DNA of 64,000 bases from assembly GCF_016919445.1 (NCBI RefSeq), contig NZ_CP070356.1:317501-381500 (forward strand). Reading direction: 5' to 3'. Origin of the DNA: Pseudomonas sp. PDNC002 (GTDB lineage Bacteria > Pseudomonadota > Gammaproteobacteria > Pseudomonadales > Pseudomonadaceae). Shown here piece after piece: positions 1 through 8,315 of this stretch. The translations under genes and the position numbers were made by a program. Numbering within the stretch: position 1 is the stretch's first letter; every line of letters begins with the position of its first letter. The notes under the pieces are model-generated. The model was not told the DNA's origin. It did not search any database and was given only the letters and a program-made list of their open reading frames with translations.

Positions 1-39
1 CAGATATTTCAGAAGAAGACAGTTGCTCCTACAGGGAGC

Positions 40-2124
40 TCATTTACCCTTCGTGGGCGCTTTCGGCGGCTGCTTCATCTGCTCCAGCAACGCCGCGCAC
101 TGGTTGTCGTCCTGCTTGCTCGGCGCGATCAGCGCCAGCAACGCGGCCGCCGGGGCGACCGCCACGCCGAGCGCGACCATGCCGGCACCGCGCGCGGCCA
201 GCGGCACCACATGCACCCCGGCTTTCGGGTTCTTGTAGGTGCCCTGCACGTAGAGCGGCGAGCGCAGCGAGAAGATCCGCACGCCCTTGCTCTGTGGAAC
301 GATGTCCAGGTCCAGTTGCTCGGTGGCGAAGTTGGTCGTTCCCTCGATGGTGATGATGGCGTTCTCCGTGTCGAAGACGAATACCCGCGGCTTGGCCAGG
401 CCGTTGGTGATGCCGACGTCGGCGGCGGCGCAGTTGATCTTCACGTCGTCATCGCCGAACAGCTTGTTCACCACGTAGTTGCCCACGTTCAACCCTGCGA
501 TTTCCATCAGGCTGCGACTGATCCGGCCATCGTTGATCAGCAGCTTCATCTCACCATTGGCGCCCGCGAGGATGGTCGCCACCGAGTTGCCCGTGCCGGT
601 CAACGCGGCGTCGCCATTCAGCTCACCGAAGCTGGACTGCATCGGCGCGAAGGTGGGCGCCAGCTCCTTGAGCTTGAAGTTGCGTGCCTTCATGTCGACG
701 CGGCTCTGCAGCGGCGTCTTGCCGCCGTCCAGGCGGATATGCGACTCCAGCGTGCCGCCGGCCACGCCGAAGCGCAGCGGCTCCAGGGTCAGCAGGCCGT
801 CATTGAGCACCAGGTGGGTGTACAGGTCGCTGATCGGCAGCTTGTCGCTGTGCACGATGCGCTTGCCGGTGAATTCCACGTCGGCGTCCATTGCGCGCCA
901 GCGCTCGGTGCGGAACTCCTCCACCGGTAGAACCTTGTCGGCCGGTTGGCGCGTGCTCTGGCCACGCGCCTGTTTCTCTTTATTGGAATCGGCGCCGATC
1001 AGCGGGCCGAGGTCGGCCATGCGCAGTTGCTCCGAGCGCAGCTTGCCGGACAGCTTGGGGCGCGGCTGGCGATTGACGAACACCAGGTCGCCATGCAGAT
1101 CGCTGTCGCCGACCTTGCCGTTGAAGTTCTCGTAGTGGAACTGCGCGCCGGCCGAATCGTGCAGCTCGGCCTTCAGGCGACCGTCGGTCTCGTAGGCCGG
1201 CGTGTCCGGCAGGGTCACGCCGGTGAGCGGGAACAGGTTGGCCATGCTGGTGCCGGCCAGCTTCAGGCGCAGGTCGAGCGCGCCGAGGTTGAGCGGATCG
1301 GTCAGGGTGCCCACGACACTGGCGCGGGTGCTACCCGCGGAGACATCGGCCTGCACCGGGAAGGGCTTGGCCGCGTCCTGCAGGGCGAGCATGCCGCCGA
1401 CCTTGCCCGATCCGTTCAGGGGCAAGCCCTTGTACTGGCCCTTGACCTTCCAGCCGAACACGTAGTCCTGGGTCCCGGCCTTGTCGCCGCCAGCCAGCGC
1501 CTTGCCGGCCAACTGGCCGAAGGGCACCGGCTTGCCGAGCGGGTCGACCTGCAACTCCAGGCGGGTCTTCAACGTCTGGTCGTCCAGCGTCACGTTGCCC
1601 TTGTCGAAACCGATCTCGCCGATGTCCAGCTTCCACGAGGTTTGCTCGGGCACCGCATTGGGGTCCTCTTCCTTCTTCGGCAGGTCGAAGGTCCAAGTGG
1701 CGCGACCGTTGGCCAGGCGCAACAGGTCGGCGCTGGGTCGCGTGAGAACGATCTGCGGGATGCGCACGGTCTGCCACAGCAACGGCAGGGGCGCGAGGCG
1801 GAACTCGACCTTCTCCAGACTGGCGAAGTTGGCCGAGCGCGTCTTGCCGGCCGCCCAATCCGGATTGCCCAGCGTAATGTCCTGGGCGCTGAAGTGCGGC
1901 CAGGGCACATAAGCACGCCAGCCACCCTCCGCAGGCTCGGTGCGCCAGAACACCTGCAGGTCGCCATTGATAGCGAAGGGTCGCCCCAGCTCGGTAGAGA
2001 CCTTCTCGTTGATCGTGGGCTTCACCCGGTTCCAGTCGAAGGTGGCGATGAACACCACCAGCGCGGCAATCACCGCGATGAAACCCGTGAAGCTCCAGAG
2101 GCAGATTCTTTTCCCGCGCGTCAT
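40..2124 (-). CDS. AsmA family envelope protein
   Basis: Product of 694 residues. The N-terminus is a short basic stretch followed by a hydrophobic anchor at about residues 8-28, then a long soluble, beta-rich region, which fits an inner-membrane-anchored periplasmic AsmA-like protein. The C-terminal third (GNSVATILAGANGEMKLLI onward) is the typical AsmA C-terminal region. AsmA/YhdP/TamB relatives are linked to outer-membrane homeostasis and phospholipid transfer; the exact role of this one is inferred only from family. The frame stays open about 53 codons upstream, but the ATG at 2124 directly precedes the basic plus hydrophobic anchor, so I chose it. Transcribed away from the ferritin-like gene; no operon partner is visible. 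Confidence 0.85.
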   Translation of the reverse strand: MTRGKRICLWSFTGFIAVIAALVVFIATFDWNRVKPTINEKVSTELGRPFAINGDLQVFWRTEPAEGGWRAYVPWPHFSAQDITLGNPDWAAGKTRSANFASLEKVEFRLAPLPLLWQTVRIPQIVLTRPSADLLRLANGRATWTFDLPKKEEDPNAVPEQTSWKLDIGEIGFDKGNVTLDDQTLKTRLELQVDPLGKPVPFGQLAGKALAGGDKAGTQDYVFGWKVKGQYKGLPLNGSGKVGGMLALQDAAKPFPVQADVSAGSTRASVVGTLTDPLNLGALDLRLKLAGTSMANLFPLTGVTLPDTPAYETDGRLKAELHDSAGAQFHYENFNGKVGDSDLHGDLVFVNRQPRPKLSGKLRSEQLRMADLGPLIGADSNKEKQARGQSTRQPADKVLPVEEFRTERWRAMDADVEFTGKRIVHSDKLPISDLYTHLVLNDGLLTLEPLRFGVAGGTLESHIRLDGGKTPLQSRVDMKARNFKLKELAPTFAPMQSSFGELNGDAALTGTGNSVATILAGANGEMKLLINDGRISRSLMEIAGLNVGNYVVNKLFGDDDVKINCAAADVGITNGLAKPRVFVFDTENAIITIEGTTNFATEQLDLDIVPQSKGVRIFSLRSPLYVQGTYKNPKAGVHVVPLAARGAGMVALGVAVAPAAALLALIAPSKQDDNQCAALLEQMKQPPKAPTKGK

Positions 2125-2406
2125 ACCTGAACTCCCTGCTTGCCGCGTCGGTGGAAGCAGCGACGTCCCCACGCCGCTGCCGGTATTCATCGGCCGCCTG
2201 AGCATGCCGGGTGGGCATTCTCCATTGACCTGTGGTCTTGGACCAGCATAGCGGGACGATGTCTCCCGCGATTTGCACGGCAAACCTTCGCGCCGGCCTC
2301 TGGCCGAGAAAACTTAAACTTTCCGGGCGAGCCGCCACTCACACCCTTGTGACCCGTACCGAGCCGAGCGCCACCGCAGCGCCGGTCCGCCACAAGGAGA
2401 AACCTG

Positions 2407-2940
2407 ATGAGCCAAGTACAACTGAGTGACGTCCAGACCCTGCGCCAGCGGGCACGCCGCAACATCGAAGAAGGCGCAGTGACCGAGGGCTACCATGCCG
2501 ACCGCAAGACCGTGCTGCGTCTGCTCAACGAATCGCTGGCCACCGAGCTGGTCTGCTACCTGCGCTACAAGCGCCACTACTTCATGGCCACCGGCCTCAA
2601 GGCCAGCGTCGCCGCCGCTGAGTTTCTCGAGCACGCCACGCAAGAGCTGGAGCACTCCGACCTGCTGGCCGAGCGCATCATGCAGCTGGGCGGCGAACCG
2701 GACTTCAACCCCGCCAATCTCACTGAGCGCTCCCACGCCGAATACGTGGCCGGCGCAAACCTGCGCGAGATGGTGACCGAGAACCTGATCGCCGAGCGCA
2801 TCGCCATCGACAGCTACCGCGAGATCATCGTCTACCTGGGCGAAGACGATCCCACGACGCGCCGGCTGTTCGAGGAGATCCTCGCCCAGGAGGAAGAACA
2901 CGCCGACGACATGGCCGATATCCTCCAGGACCTGCAGTAG
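2407..2940 (+). CDS. Ferritin-like di-iron protein (bacterioferritin-like, no haem ligand)
   Basis: A 177-residue four-helix-bundle protein with the ferritin di-iron pattern: Glu47, Glu80 with His83, Glu130, and Glu162 with His165; the spacing of Glu47 to Glu80 is the same as in bacterioferritin. The residue after the first ExxH glutamate is Leu81 where haem-binding bacterioferritins carry Met52, so haem binding is unlikely. Expected role: iron storage or detoxification of iron and peroxide in the cytosol. A strong ribosome site (AAGGAG) lies just upstream of the ATG and a hairpin follows the stop, so it is probably monocistronic. It could equally be described as a Dps-like or DUF-ferritin protein. 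Confidence 0.85.
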   Translation: MSQVQLSDVQTLRQRARRNIEEGAVTEGYHADRKTVLRLLNESLATELVCYLRYKRHYFMATGLKASVAAAEFLEHATQELEHSDLLAERIMQLGGEPDFNPANLTERSHAEYVAGANLREMVTENLIAERIAIDSYREIIVYLGEDDPTTRRLFEEILAQEEEHADDMADILQDLQ

Positions 2941-2946
2941 TCCTCC

Positions 2947-2971
2947 AACGCCCGGTGTCTCGCCGGGCGTT
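2947..2971 (+). terminator. Hairpin after the ferritin-like gene
   Basis: Nine-bp perfect arms AACGCCCGG and CCGGGCGTT with a seven-base loop, six bases after the stop codon. The run of T that follows is weak, but position and stem strength fit an intrinsic terminator. Confidence 0.6.
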
Positions 2972-3167
2972 CCACTTCCCCAGCCCTCCTGGTCAAGAAG
3001 CCCATTGCAGAGCCCTCAGCGTGCTTCCTCTTGGAAAACACATCAATTAATCAGATATTAGCAATCATGCCGATATCGCCCATCGAGGCAATTGATATAA
3101 GTCATTTCAACAAAACAACTTATTGATTTTAAAAGAGTTAAATAACAATCATCGGCATCGATACAGA

Positions 3168-3201
3168 CTATCTTTCAGCATCGTTTTCCAATCGATAATC
3201 C
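3168..3201 (+). promoter_or_regulatory. Upstream element shared by the two repeat-protein genes (copy 1)
   Basis: About 57-90 bases before the ATG at 3258, in an AT-rich stretch. It reads CTATC then three bases then CAGCATCGTTTT, followed by AATCGAT and ATCC. Nearly the same string occurs at 4103-4137 before the second repeat-protein gene. Conservation in otherwise divergent DNA suggests a common promoter or operator. The rest of 2972-3257 holds no gene I can support. Confidence 0.5.
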
Positions 3202-3257
3202 AGAACAGATACTGAGTCCGTGTCCAACGAACTCCCCACTCTTTCTGGAGCCGCATC

Positions 3258-3863
3258 ATGAAACGCACCCTCGTACTTGGCTTTGCCCTCTCCGTACTTG
3301 CTGCCAATGCCGCTTTCGCCGGCTCCCAGCAAGAGTCTCCTGTCATCAACGCCAGCCAGACCCAACTGCTGGTTCAGGACGGCGCCGAACGCACCCTGGA
3401 TCAACAGCAGAAACAACTGGACGCCGCCAAGGCCCGTATCGCCGAAAACGGTTCGAGCAATTCGGTGGATCGCCTGATTCAGAAACTGAACGTCGCTGAA
3501 AATGGCTCCAGCCAGACCATTGACCGCCTGCACAAGCAACTGGGCGTCGCTGAAAACGGCTCGAGCAAATCCATCGACCGTCTGCACGAAGAAATGAGCG
3601 TTGCCGAGAACGGCTCCAGCAAATCGGTCGACCGCCTGCATCAGGAAATGAACGTCGCCGAGAACGGCTCCAGCCAGACCGTTGACCGCCTGCACAAACA
3701 ACTGGGCGTCGCTGAAAACGGCTCGAGCAAGTCCATCGACCGTCTGCACGAAGAGATGAGCGTTGCCGAAAACGGCTCCGAGCGCACCATCGACCGCCTG
3801 CACAGCAACATGGTCGCCGAGTCCGGTGGTGACACCGTCTTCGATGCCCACCTGAAGGCGTGA
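3258..3863 (+). CDS. Exported protein of 18-residue tandem repeats
   Basis: Not a family I recognise. The 201-residue product starts with a clear Sec signal peptide (MKRTLVLGFALSVLAANAAF, cleavage near Ala21-Gly22). Residues 23-60 are a linker with a degenerate unit. From residue 61 there are seven units of 18 residues of the form (I/V)AENGSSxS(I/V)DRLHxxMx, beginning at 61, 79, 97, 115, 133, 151 and 169, and then a unique C-terminus starting VAESGGDTVFDAH. There is no transmembrane segment or lipobox after the signal, so the mature protein should be periplasmic or secreted. A paralogue with 21-residue units and the same C-terminus lies 331 bases downstream. A terminator separates the two. 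Function is unknown; low-complexity helical repeats suggest a binding or structural role. Confidence 0.85.
   Translation: MKRTLVLGFALSVLAANAAFAGSQQESPVINASQTQLLVQDGAERTLDQQQKQLDAAKARIAENGSSNSVDRLIQKLNVAENGSSQTIDRLHKQLGVAENGSSKSIDRLHEEMSVAENGSSKSVDRLHQEMNVAENGSSQTVDRLHKQLGVAENGSSKSIDRLHEEMSVAENGSERTIDRLHSNMVAESGGDTVFDAHLKA
3438..3812 (+). repeat. 54-bp tandem coding repeat, about seven units
   Basis: Encodes residues 61-185 of the exported repeat protein. Units are in frame and differ mostly at third bases and at two variable places (SQT/SKS and KQLG/EEMS/QEMN). The order of variants suggests that a block of three units was itself duplicated. Confidence 0.9.
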
Positions 3864-3894
3864 CCCGCAAAGCAGTACACCGCAAGGTGCGAGA

Positions 3895-3920
3895 AAAGCC
3901 CGGCCATGCCGGGCTTTCTT
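3895..3920 (+). terminator. Terminator of the first repeat-protein gene
   Basis: Perfect ten-bp arms AAAGCCCGGC and GCCGGGCTTT around a three-base loop, followed by CTT, 32 bases after the stop. A typical Pseudomonas intrinsic terminator. Confidence 0.85.
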
Positions 3921-4102
3921 ATCTTCCCCGCACGCCCTGACCGCGTCATCGACCACAGGCCAGCCCGTCTTTGTAACGAGGTCTTGCCTGAAACCTCCAG
4001 AAACACGCCTGAAAACACCGCCCTAGAGCTGTTTTCGTCGTTCCATCATTGATGGCGATAGTTGAAATTAGCCGGCTAAATAATCGACATCACTGATGCT
4101 CT

Positions 4103-4137
4103 CTATCACGCAGCATCGTTTTTAAATCGATTTATCC
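4103..4137 (+). promoter_or_regulatory. Upstream element shared by the two repeat-protein genes (copy 2)
   Basis: Second copy of the element at 3168-3201: CTATC, three bases, CAGCATCGTTTTT, AATCGAT, ATCC, placed 58-92 bases before the ATG at 4195. The remainder of 3921-4194 is AT-rich and gene-free. Confidence 0.5.
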
Positions 4138-4194
4138 GAAGGGAAAATAACCCCGTAGCCAAAACAAACCGCCCCCCTTTCGGAGCCACTCAAA

Positions 4195-4698
4195 ATGAAA
4201 ACCAAGATCGCCCTCAGCCTTGCACTGACTTCCCTGATGACCGCCAGCGCTGCATTTGCCGCCCCGGCCATCCTGAATAACGGTCCCCGTTCCACCGGCC
4301 ACGAGAACCAACTCCAGCAGAAGAGCGCAGATGCACGCGTAGCCGCCAACGGCTCCGAGCGCACCATCGACCGCCTGCACAAGCAAATGGATGGCGCCCG
4401 CGTTGCCGACAGCGGTTCCGAACGCACCATCGACCGCCTGCACAAGCAGATGGACGACGCCCGCGTCGCCGACAACGGCTCCGAGCGCACCATCGACCGC
4501 CTGCACAAGCAAATGGACGACGTCCGCGTGGCTGACAACGGTTCCGAGCGCACCATCGACCGCCTGCACAAGCAGATGGATGACGTCCGCGTAGCCGAGA
4601 ACGGCTCCGAGCACACCATCGACAAGCTGCACAGCAACATGGTCGCCGAGTCTGGTGGTGACACCGTGTTCGATGCCCACCTGAAGCGTATTTCCTGA
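4195..4698 (+). CDS. Exported protein of 21-residue tandem repeats
   Basis: Paralogue of the upstream repeat protein, not a recognised family. The 167-residue product has a signal peptide ending at AAFA-AP (about residue 22-23), a short linker, four units of 21 residues beginning at 48, 69, 90 and 111 with the core RVADNGSERTIDRLHKQMDD, a shortened fifth unit at 132-149, and a C-terminus (VAESGGDTVFDAHLK) identical to that of its neighbour. The unit is the neighbour's 18-residue unit plus three residues. No cysteines, no membrane segment. Own upstream element and own terminator, so probably transcribed alone but possibly co-regulated. Confidence 0.85.
   Translation: MKTKIALSLALTSLMTASAAFAAPAILNNGPRSTGHENQLQQKSADARVAANGSERTIDRLHKQMDGARVADSGSERTIDRLHKQMDDARVADNGSERTIDRLHKQMDDVRVADNGSERTIDRLHKQMDDVRVAENGSEHTIDKLHSNMVAESGGDTVFDAHLKRIS
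4336..4641 (+). repeat. 63-bp tandem coding repeat, four units plus a partial
   Basis: Encodes residues 48-149. Units are very similar at DNA level (core encoding SERTIDRLHKQMD), pointing to recent expansion or gene conversion. Confidence 0.9.
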
Positions 4699-4728
4699 TT
4701 CAGCGAAATACGCCGAACAGGCGAAAGA

Positions 4729-4752
4729 AAAGCCCGGCATCTGCCGGGCTTT
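4729..4752 (+). terminator. Terminator of the second repeat-protein gene
   Basis: Arms AAAGCCCGGCA and TGCCGGGCTTT with a minimal loop and CTC following, just after the stop at 4698. It has almost the same sequence as the terminator at 3895-3920 and can also serve the converging MFS gene. Confidence 0.8.
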
Positions 4753-4783
4753 CTCATGTTTGCGATCTGGAAAAGCGGATCGA

Positions 4784-6094
4784 TCAGCTCTTCGCCTCTC
4801 CAGCATCCGGCTCGCCATCGGAGCGACCGATACTGGCGGGCGCATCCACCACCAACTCCTCCGGCACTTCCTCGACGCGCGGGTCCAGCGCGGCGGCCAT
4901 CGGGCTGACGGTATCGGGCATCGCCACGTGGTGCAGCGGCGCCTCGTCGACACGGTGCGCACCGGTGACGCGCTTGGGCTGGACCCAGAAGATCAGGATC
5001 AGCGCATAGGCCGACACCAGCATGTAGAACATGCCCGGGCCGAAGTGCCGCATCATCGCGCCGGCGAACAGCGGGCCGATACAGGCGCCAACGCCATAGG
5101 TGGTCAGCAGCATCGCCGAGAGCGCCACGCGGCGCGATTGCTCGACATGGTCGTTGCCCAGGGCCACAGCCAGCGGATAGAGCGTGAACAGCAGCATGCC
5201 GGTGACGAAGCCGTTCACCAGCAACAGCGTGTACGGCAGCTCGATCAGCCCCCACATCGGTACCGCCGCCAGGCACAGCAGCAAGGCGTTGGCGCGGATC
5301 AGCCAGCTGCGGTTGACCCGGTCGGAGAGCCAGCCCAGCGGCCATTGCGCACAGAAGCCAGCGACGATGCACATGCCGACGAAGAAGCTCGCCTGTGACG
5401 TGTCCAGGCCGTTGCGCGCCGCGTACACCGGCGCCAGGCCGTAGAAGGCACCGACCATCAGGCCGGCGACGAAGATGGTGCCCAGCGACTGCGGCACGCG
5501 CTTCCAGAAGAAACCGATCTCCAGCGGCGCCGCCACCAGCTTGGCCGGGTGGACGCGGCGGGTCAGCGCCAGCGGGATCAGGCACGAGGAGAAGCAGATG
5601 GCGACCAGCAACAGCGGCTTGTAATCCAGCGCCGGGCTCAGCGCCAGCAGGCCCTGGCCGACCACCAGGCCGGCGTCCACCGCCACCATGTAGCCGGCGA
5701 ATACCTTGCCGCGCTGGTGCCCTTCGGCCTGCTCGTTGAGCCAGCTCTCGATCACCATGTACTGGTTCATCATCACCGCGCCCATCACGAAGCGCAGGAA
5801 GATCCACACCTCCAGCTGGGAGACCAGCGCATGGATCAGCACGATCACCGTCGCCATGCCCGCGCAGGCCACGTACGAACGAATGTGGCCGAAGCCGGCA
5901 ATCAGCTTGTGGCCAAACTTGCCACCGCAGACCAGGCCGAAGTAATAGGCCGCCATCAGGCCGCCGACCCAGAGGTCGCTGACGCCTTCCTGGGTCAGGC
6001 GCAGGCCCATGTAGGTGGTGAACAGGCCGGAGCCGGCGAGCATCAGCAGCGTGGCGGTATAGAGCGCAGGGAACGTGACGAGCGGGCTGAACAT
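4784..6094 (-). CDS. MFS transporter, YcaD-like
   Basis: A 436-residue hydrophobic protein with about twelve membrane segments, a conserved loop after helix 2 (GGKFGHKLI) and a second half beginning near residue 200. Its closest likeness is the YcaD/UMF group of major facilitator permeases. The substrate cannot be read from sequence. The last 50 residues form an acidic, Pro/Glu-rich cytoplasmic tail. It is convergent with the second repeat-protein gene and shares its terminator region. Confidence 0.85.
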   Translation of the reverse strand: MFSPLVTFPALYTATLLMLAGSGLFTTYMGLRLTQEGVSDLWVGGLMAAYYFGLVCGGKFGHKLIAGFGHIRSYVACAGMATVIVLIHALVSQLEVWIFLRFVMGAVMMNQYMVIESWLNEQAEGHQRGKVFAGYMVAVDAGLVVGQGLLALSPALDYKPLLLVAICFSSCLIPLALTRRVHPAKLVAAPLEIGFFWKRVPQSLGTIFVAGLMVGAFYGLAPVYAARNGLDTSQASFFVGMCIVAGFCAQWPLGWLSDRVNRSWLIRANALLLCLAAVPMWGLIELPYTLLLVNGFVTGMLLFTLYPLAVALGNDHVEQSRRVALSAMLLTTYGVGACIGPLFAGAMMRHFGPGMFYMLVSAYALILIFWVQPKRVTGAHRVDEAPLHHVAMPDTVSPMAAALDPRVEEVPEELVVDAPASIGRSDGEPDAGEAKS

Positions 6095-6249
6095 GGCGAG
6101 TCCGGCAGGCAGAATAGAAATTGGGAGCAGAACACTAGCACTGACAGGGAATGGCTCAAAGGCGCGGCCAGAGAGTTAGAAGCAGGCGACATTTCGAAAA
6201 ACGATCACGCCCTGAGCTACCCGTATCTAGAGATACCTTTTTACGTCAG

Positions 6250-7845
6250 TCAGTTCCGAACCAATACCGCGTAGTTAAATTCCCGGGCGACCAGGTCCTT
6301 GAGCTCCGCATCGCTCCTGCCGCTCACGTCGACGATGTTCCCAGCCCCCAGATCTTGTCGCGACGAGTTCACCAGAAACTTGAGATGGTAGGAACCTTCA
6401 TATCGATTACGCGTGATATCCCAACCAAGGTCCAGCGAGGGAGTCATCCACGCCGCAATCAGATCAGGCTTCCGCCCCATGACATAAGCAGCATCGAACT
6501 TCGAGTGCCCGGGATGAAAGCTTGCGCTTTCAACCTTCATCTTGCCGATATGCCGATCATTCAAACCGAGCATGTCGATGGTGAAAAGCCCGGAGACATA
6601 TGGAATCTTGCCTGCGGCATCGACAGCCAGCGTTGCGCCGGGGTAACGCTCGCCAAGCAATTTTCCAACAGCCAACCAGCAGTCGTAGCGCTCGGCTCTG
6701 TAATCAAAGCGGCCATCCTTGAGGGCAAAAACAGATTGGGAAATAGCGAGTATCAGCACCCCAATCATCAACACTCCGCGAAACTGGATCCTGCTCATCA
6801 GCTTGAGCACCACGAAAAGCCCCATAGGCATGATCGCCACCAGGAACCTCTCGTAATATATATCGCCACCAATCCAGACCAGATAGCCCAGCCATAAGAC
6901 CAGAAAGAACTCCGCGAATCCCACTCCGCCTCGCCGACCAGTTCGGATAGCCGTTAGAACGAAGACGAGAGGCACACCCAATATGGCAACCCAGAGCCCC
7001 GATCTTATTGAGTAATCGACAACAAAGGACACTCCAGCTTTTATGCGAACAAATAAATTACCGGAGACCTTATTGTAAAAAGTATTGGCAATCACGTCGT
7101 GATAGTAAAAATACCTACAAGCGGTATAAAAAACCGCCACGCTCAGGACGAGCAACACAATCCTGAAACCCAAGCGTCTTTCGCCTCGAATGAAAGACCA
7201 TAGCGACAATGCCAACGGCAGTAAAAATCCGTCTACGCGGCTCAGCATCGAAACAGCACACAACAATAGTATCGCGACTAGCAGCCGTCGCTCATGGCGC
7301 TCGTAATAGAGCTCTGCGCACACCCAGAGCGCTGTTGTAACGAGGAGTATGAGAGATGTCTCCAGGCCAGTCGCCACGTTCGCCCACATCCACGGATTGG
7401 CAGAGAGCAGAAAAGCCCCCGCATAGGCAAGATCGCGACCTAATCGAGCTTTAACGAATGTGAAGAAAATCAGGATTGTGGCAATAAAAAACAGCGTATT
7501 CAGCGCAACACTGTAGACATAAACAATATCCCTGGATATCAGGAAAGACGGCAACACCATCAATATATAGAGGAAATTCGAATACCCCTCTACATATTCA
7601 CCCGAATTAAAGACAAGCCCACCACCATTGAAAAAATTACTCGCATATCGATATGAGATATATGCATCATCACTTCCAACAGCATGCCCGCTGGTGGAAA
7701 CCCATGATTGGCCGAACCAGCTATGGGCAATAGCGCCTGCTACAGCAATTAGAATGACGAAGGCCAATGCCCAATTTCGCCGAATTGCCGGGATGGCCGT
7801 GATCACTGCGCAGTACTCCAACGGAATGAATGAAAAGTTTCGCAT
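6250..7845 (-). CDS. Multi-membrane-span glycosyltransferase-like protein (AftB/TfpW-like)
   Basis: About 531 residues with roughly ten membrane segments and a C-terminal soluble part. After the first segment lies GSDDAYISYRYASNFF (residues 58-72) and then VEGYSNF (85-91), the aspartate-containing first loop typical of polyprenyl-phosphate-dependent glycosyltransferases related to mycobacterial arabinofuranosyltransferases and to pilin-modifying TfpW. Likely role: transfer of a sugar from a lipid carrier to an envelope acceptor; donor and acceptor are unknown. The DNA is visibly AT-richer than both neighbours, a sign of transfer. The start is uncertain: the frame is open to 7950, no good ribosome site is seen at either ATG, and I chose 7845. 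Confidence 0.7.
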   Translation of the reverse strand: MRNFSFIPLEYCAVITAIPAIRRNWALAFVILIAVAGAIAHSWFGQSWVSTSGHAVGSDDAYISYRYASNFFNGGGLVFNSGEYVEGYSNFLYILMVLPSFLISRDIVYVYSVALNTLFFIATILIFFTFVKARLGRDLAYAGAFLLSANPWMWANVATGLETSLILLVTTALWVCAELYYERHERRLLVAILLLCAVSMLSRVDGFLLPLALSLWSFIRGERRLGFRIVLLVLSVAVFYTACRYFYYHDVIANTFYNKVSGNLFVRIKAGVSFVVDYSIRSGLWVAILGVPLVFVLTAIRTGRRGGVGFAEFFLVLWLGYLVWIGGDIYYERFLVAIMPMGLFVVLKLMSRIQFRGVLMIGVLILAISQSVFALKDGRFDYRAERYDCWLAVGKLLGERYPGATLAVDAAGKIPYVSGLFTIDMLGLNDRHIGKMKVESASFHPGHSKFDAAYVMGRKPDLIAAWMTPSLDLGWDITRNRYEGSYHLKFLVNSSRQDLGAGNIVDVSGRSDAELKDLVAREFNYAVLVRN

Positions 7846-7961
7846 GGTAGTGCGAAGGGTATGATCTTTCCATGTTTCTAACAGCAAATCGCACGAAGAG
7901 ATCGAACCGAGTGGCTCTGCCCGGCTCAAAACTGTATTAGGCCAATGCAAGAGGCAGCGCT

Positions 7962-8204
7962 ATGCCCACCGCGGAACTGAAACCCTTCCTGCTCTACTGC
8001 ACCCTGATCAACTACCTCATCCTGCTGATCTGGTTCGCCGCCTTTACCGGCGCCCACGACTTCGTCTATCGCTTGCACACCCGCTGGTTCGCCCTGCCGG
8101 TGGAGAAGTTCGACGCCATTCATTACGGCGGTATGGCGATCTACAAGATCGGCGTCCTGCTGTTCAACCTGGCGCCACTGCTGGCGCTGTGCATGCTTTT
8201 CTGA
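7962..8204 (+). CDS. Small two-span membrane protein (DUF6868-like)
   Basis: An 80-residue protein with two hydrophobic segments (about residues 10-30 and 58-78) around a conserved middle, HTRWFALP...FDAIHYGGMAIYKIG, which I associate with the DUF6868 family of small membrane proteins. No function is known to me. GC content returns here to that of the host after the AT-rich neighbour. Confidence 0.75.
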   Translation: MPTAELKPFLLYCTLINYLILLIWFAAFTGAHDFVYRLHTRWFALPVEKFDAIHYGGMAIYKIGVLLFNLAPLLALCMLF

Positions 8205-8315
8205 ATCGATGCGCCACCGGTGCGACATCATGACCGCCGATCGGAAAGCAACTTATTGAAATTTATTGGAAATACGCAGGTCGTAGGGTGCACGCAGTTT
8301 TCAGGAGAACTCACT

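Noticed and set aside
3438..3812. CRISPR or non-coding satellite
   Set aside because: The 54-bp units keep frame, vary at third positions and encode a signal-peptide-bearing protein.
4122..5807. A 561-codon minus frame crossing the second repeat gene and the MFS gene
   Set aside because: It spans a strong terminator and reads real genes out of frame or antisense; product shows only shadows of the DNA repeats.
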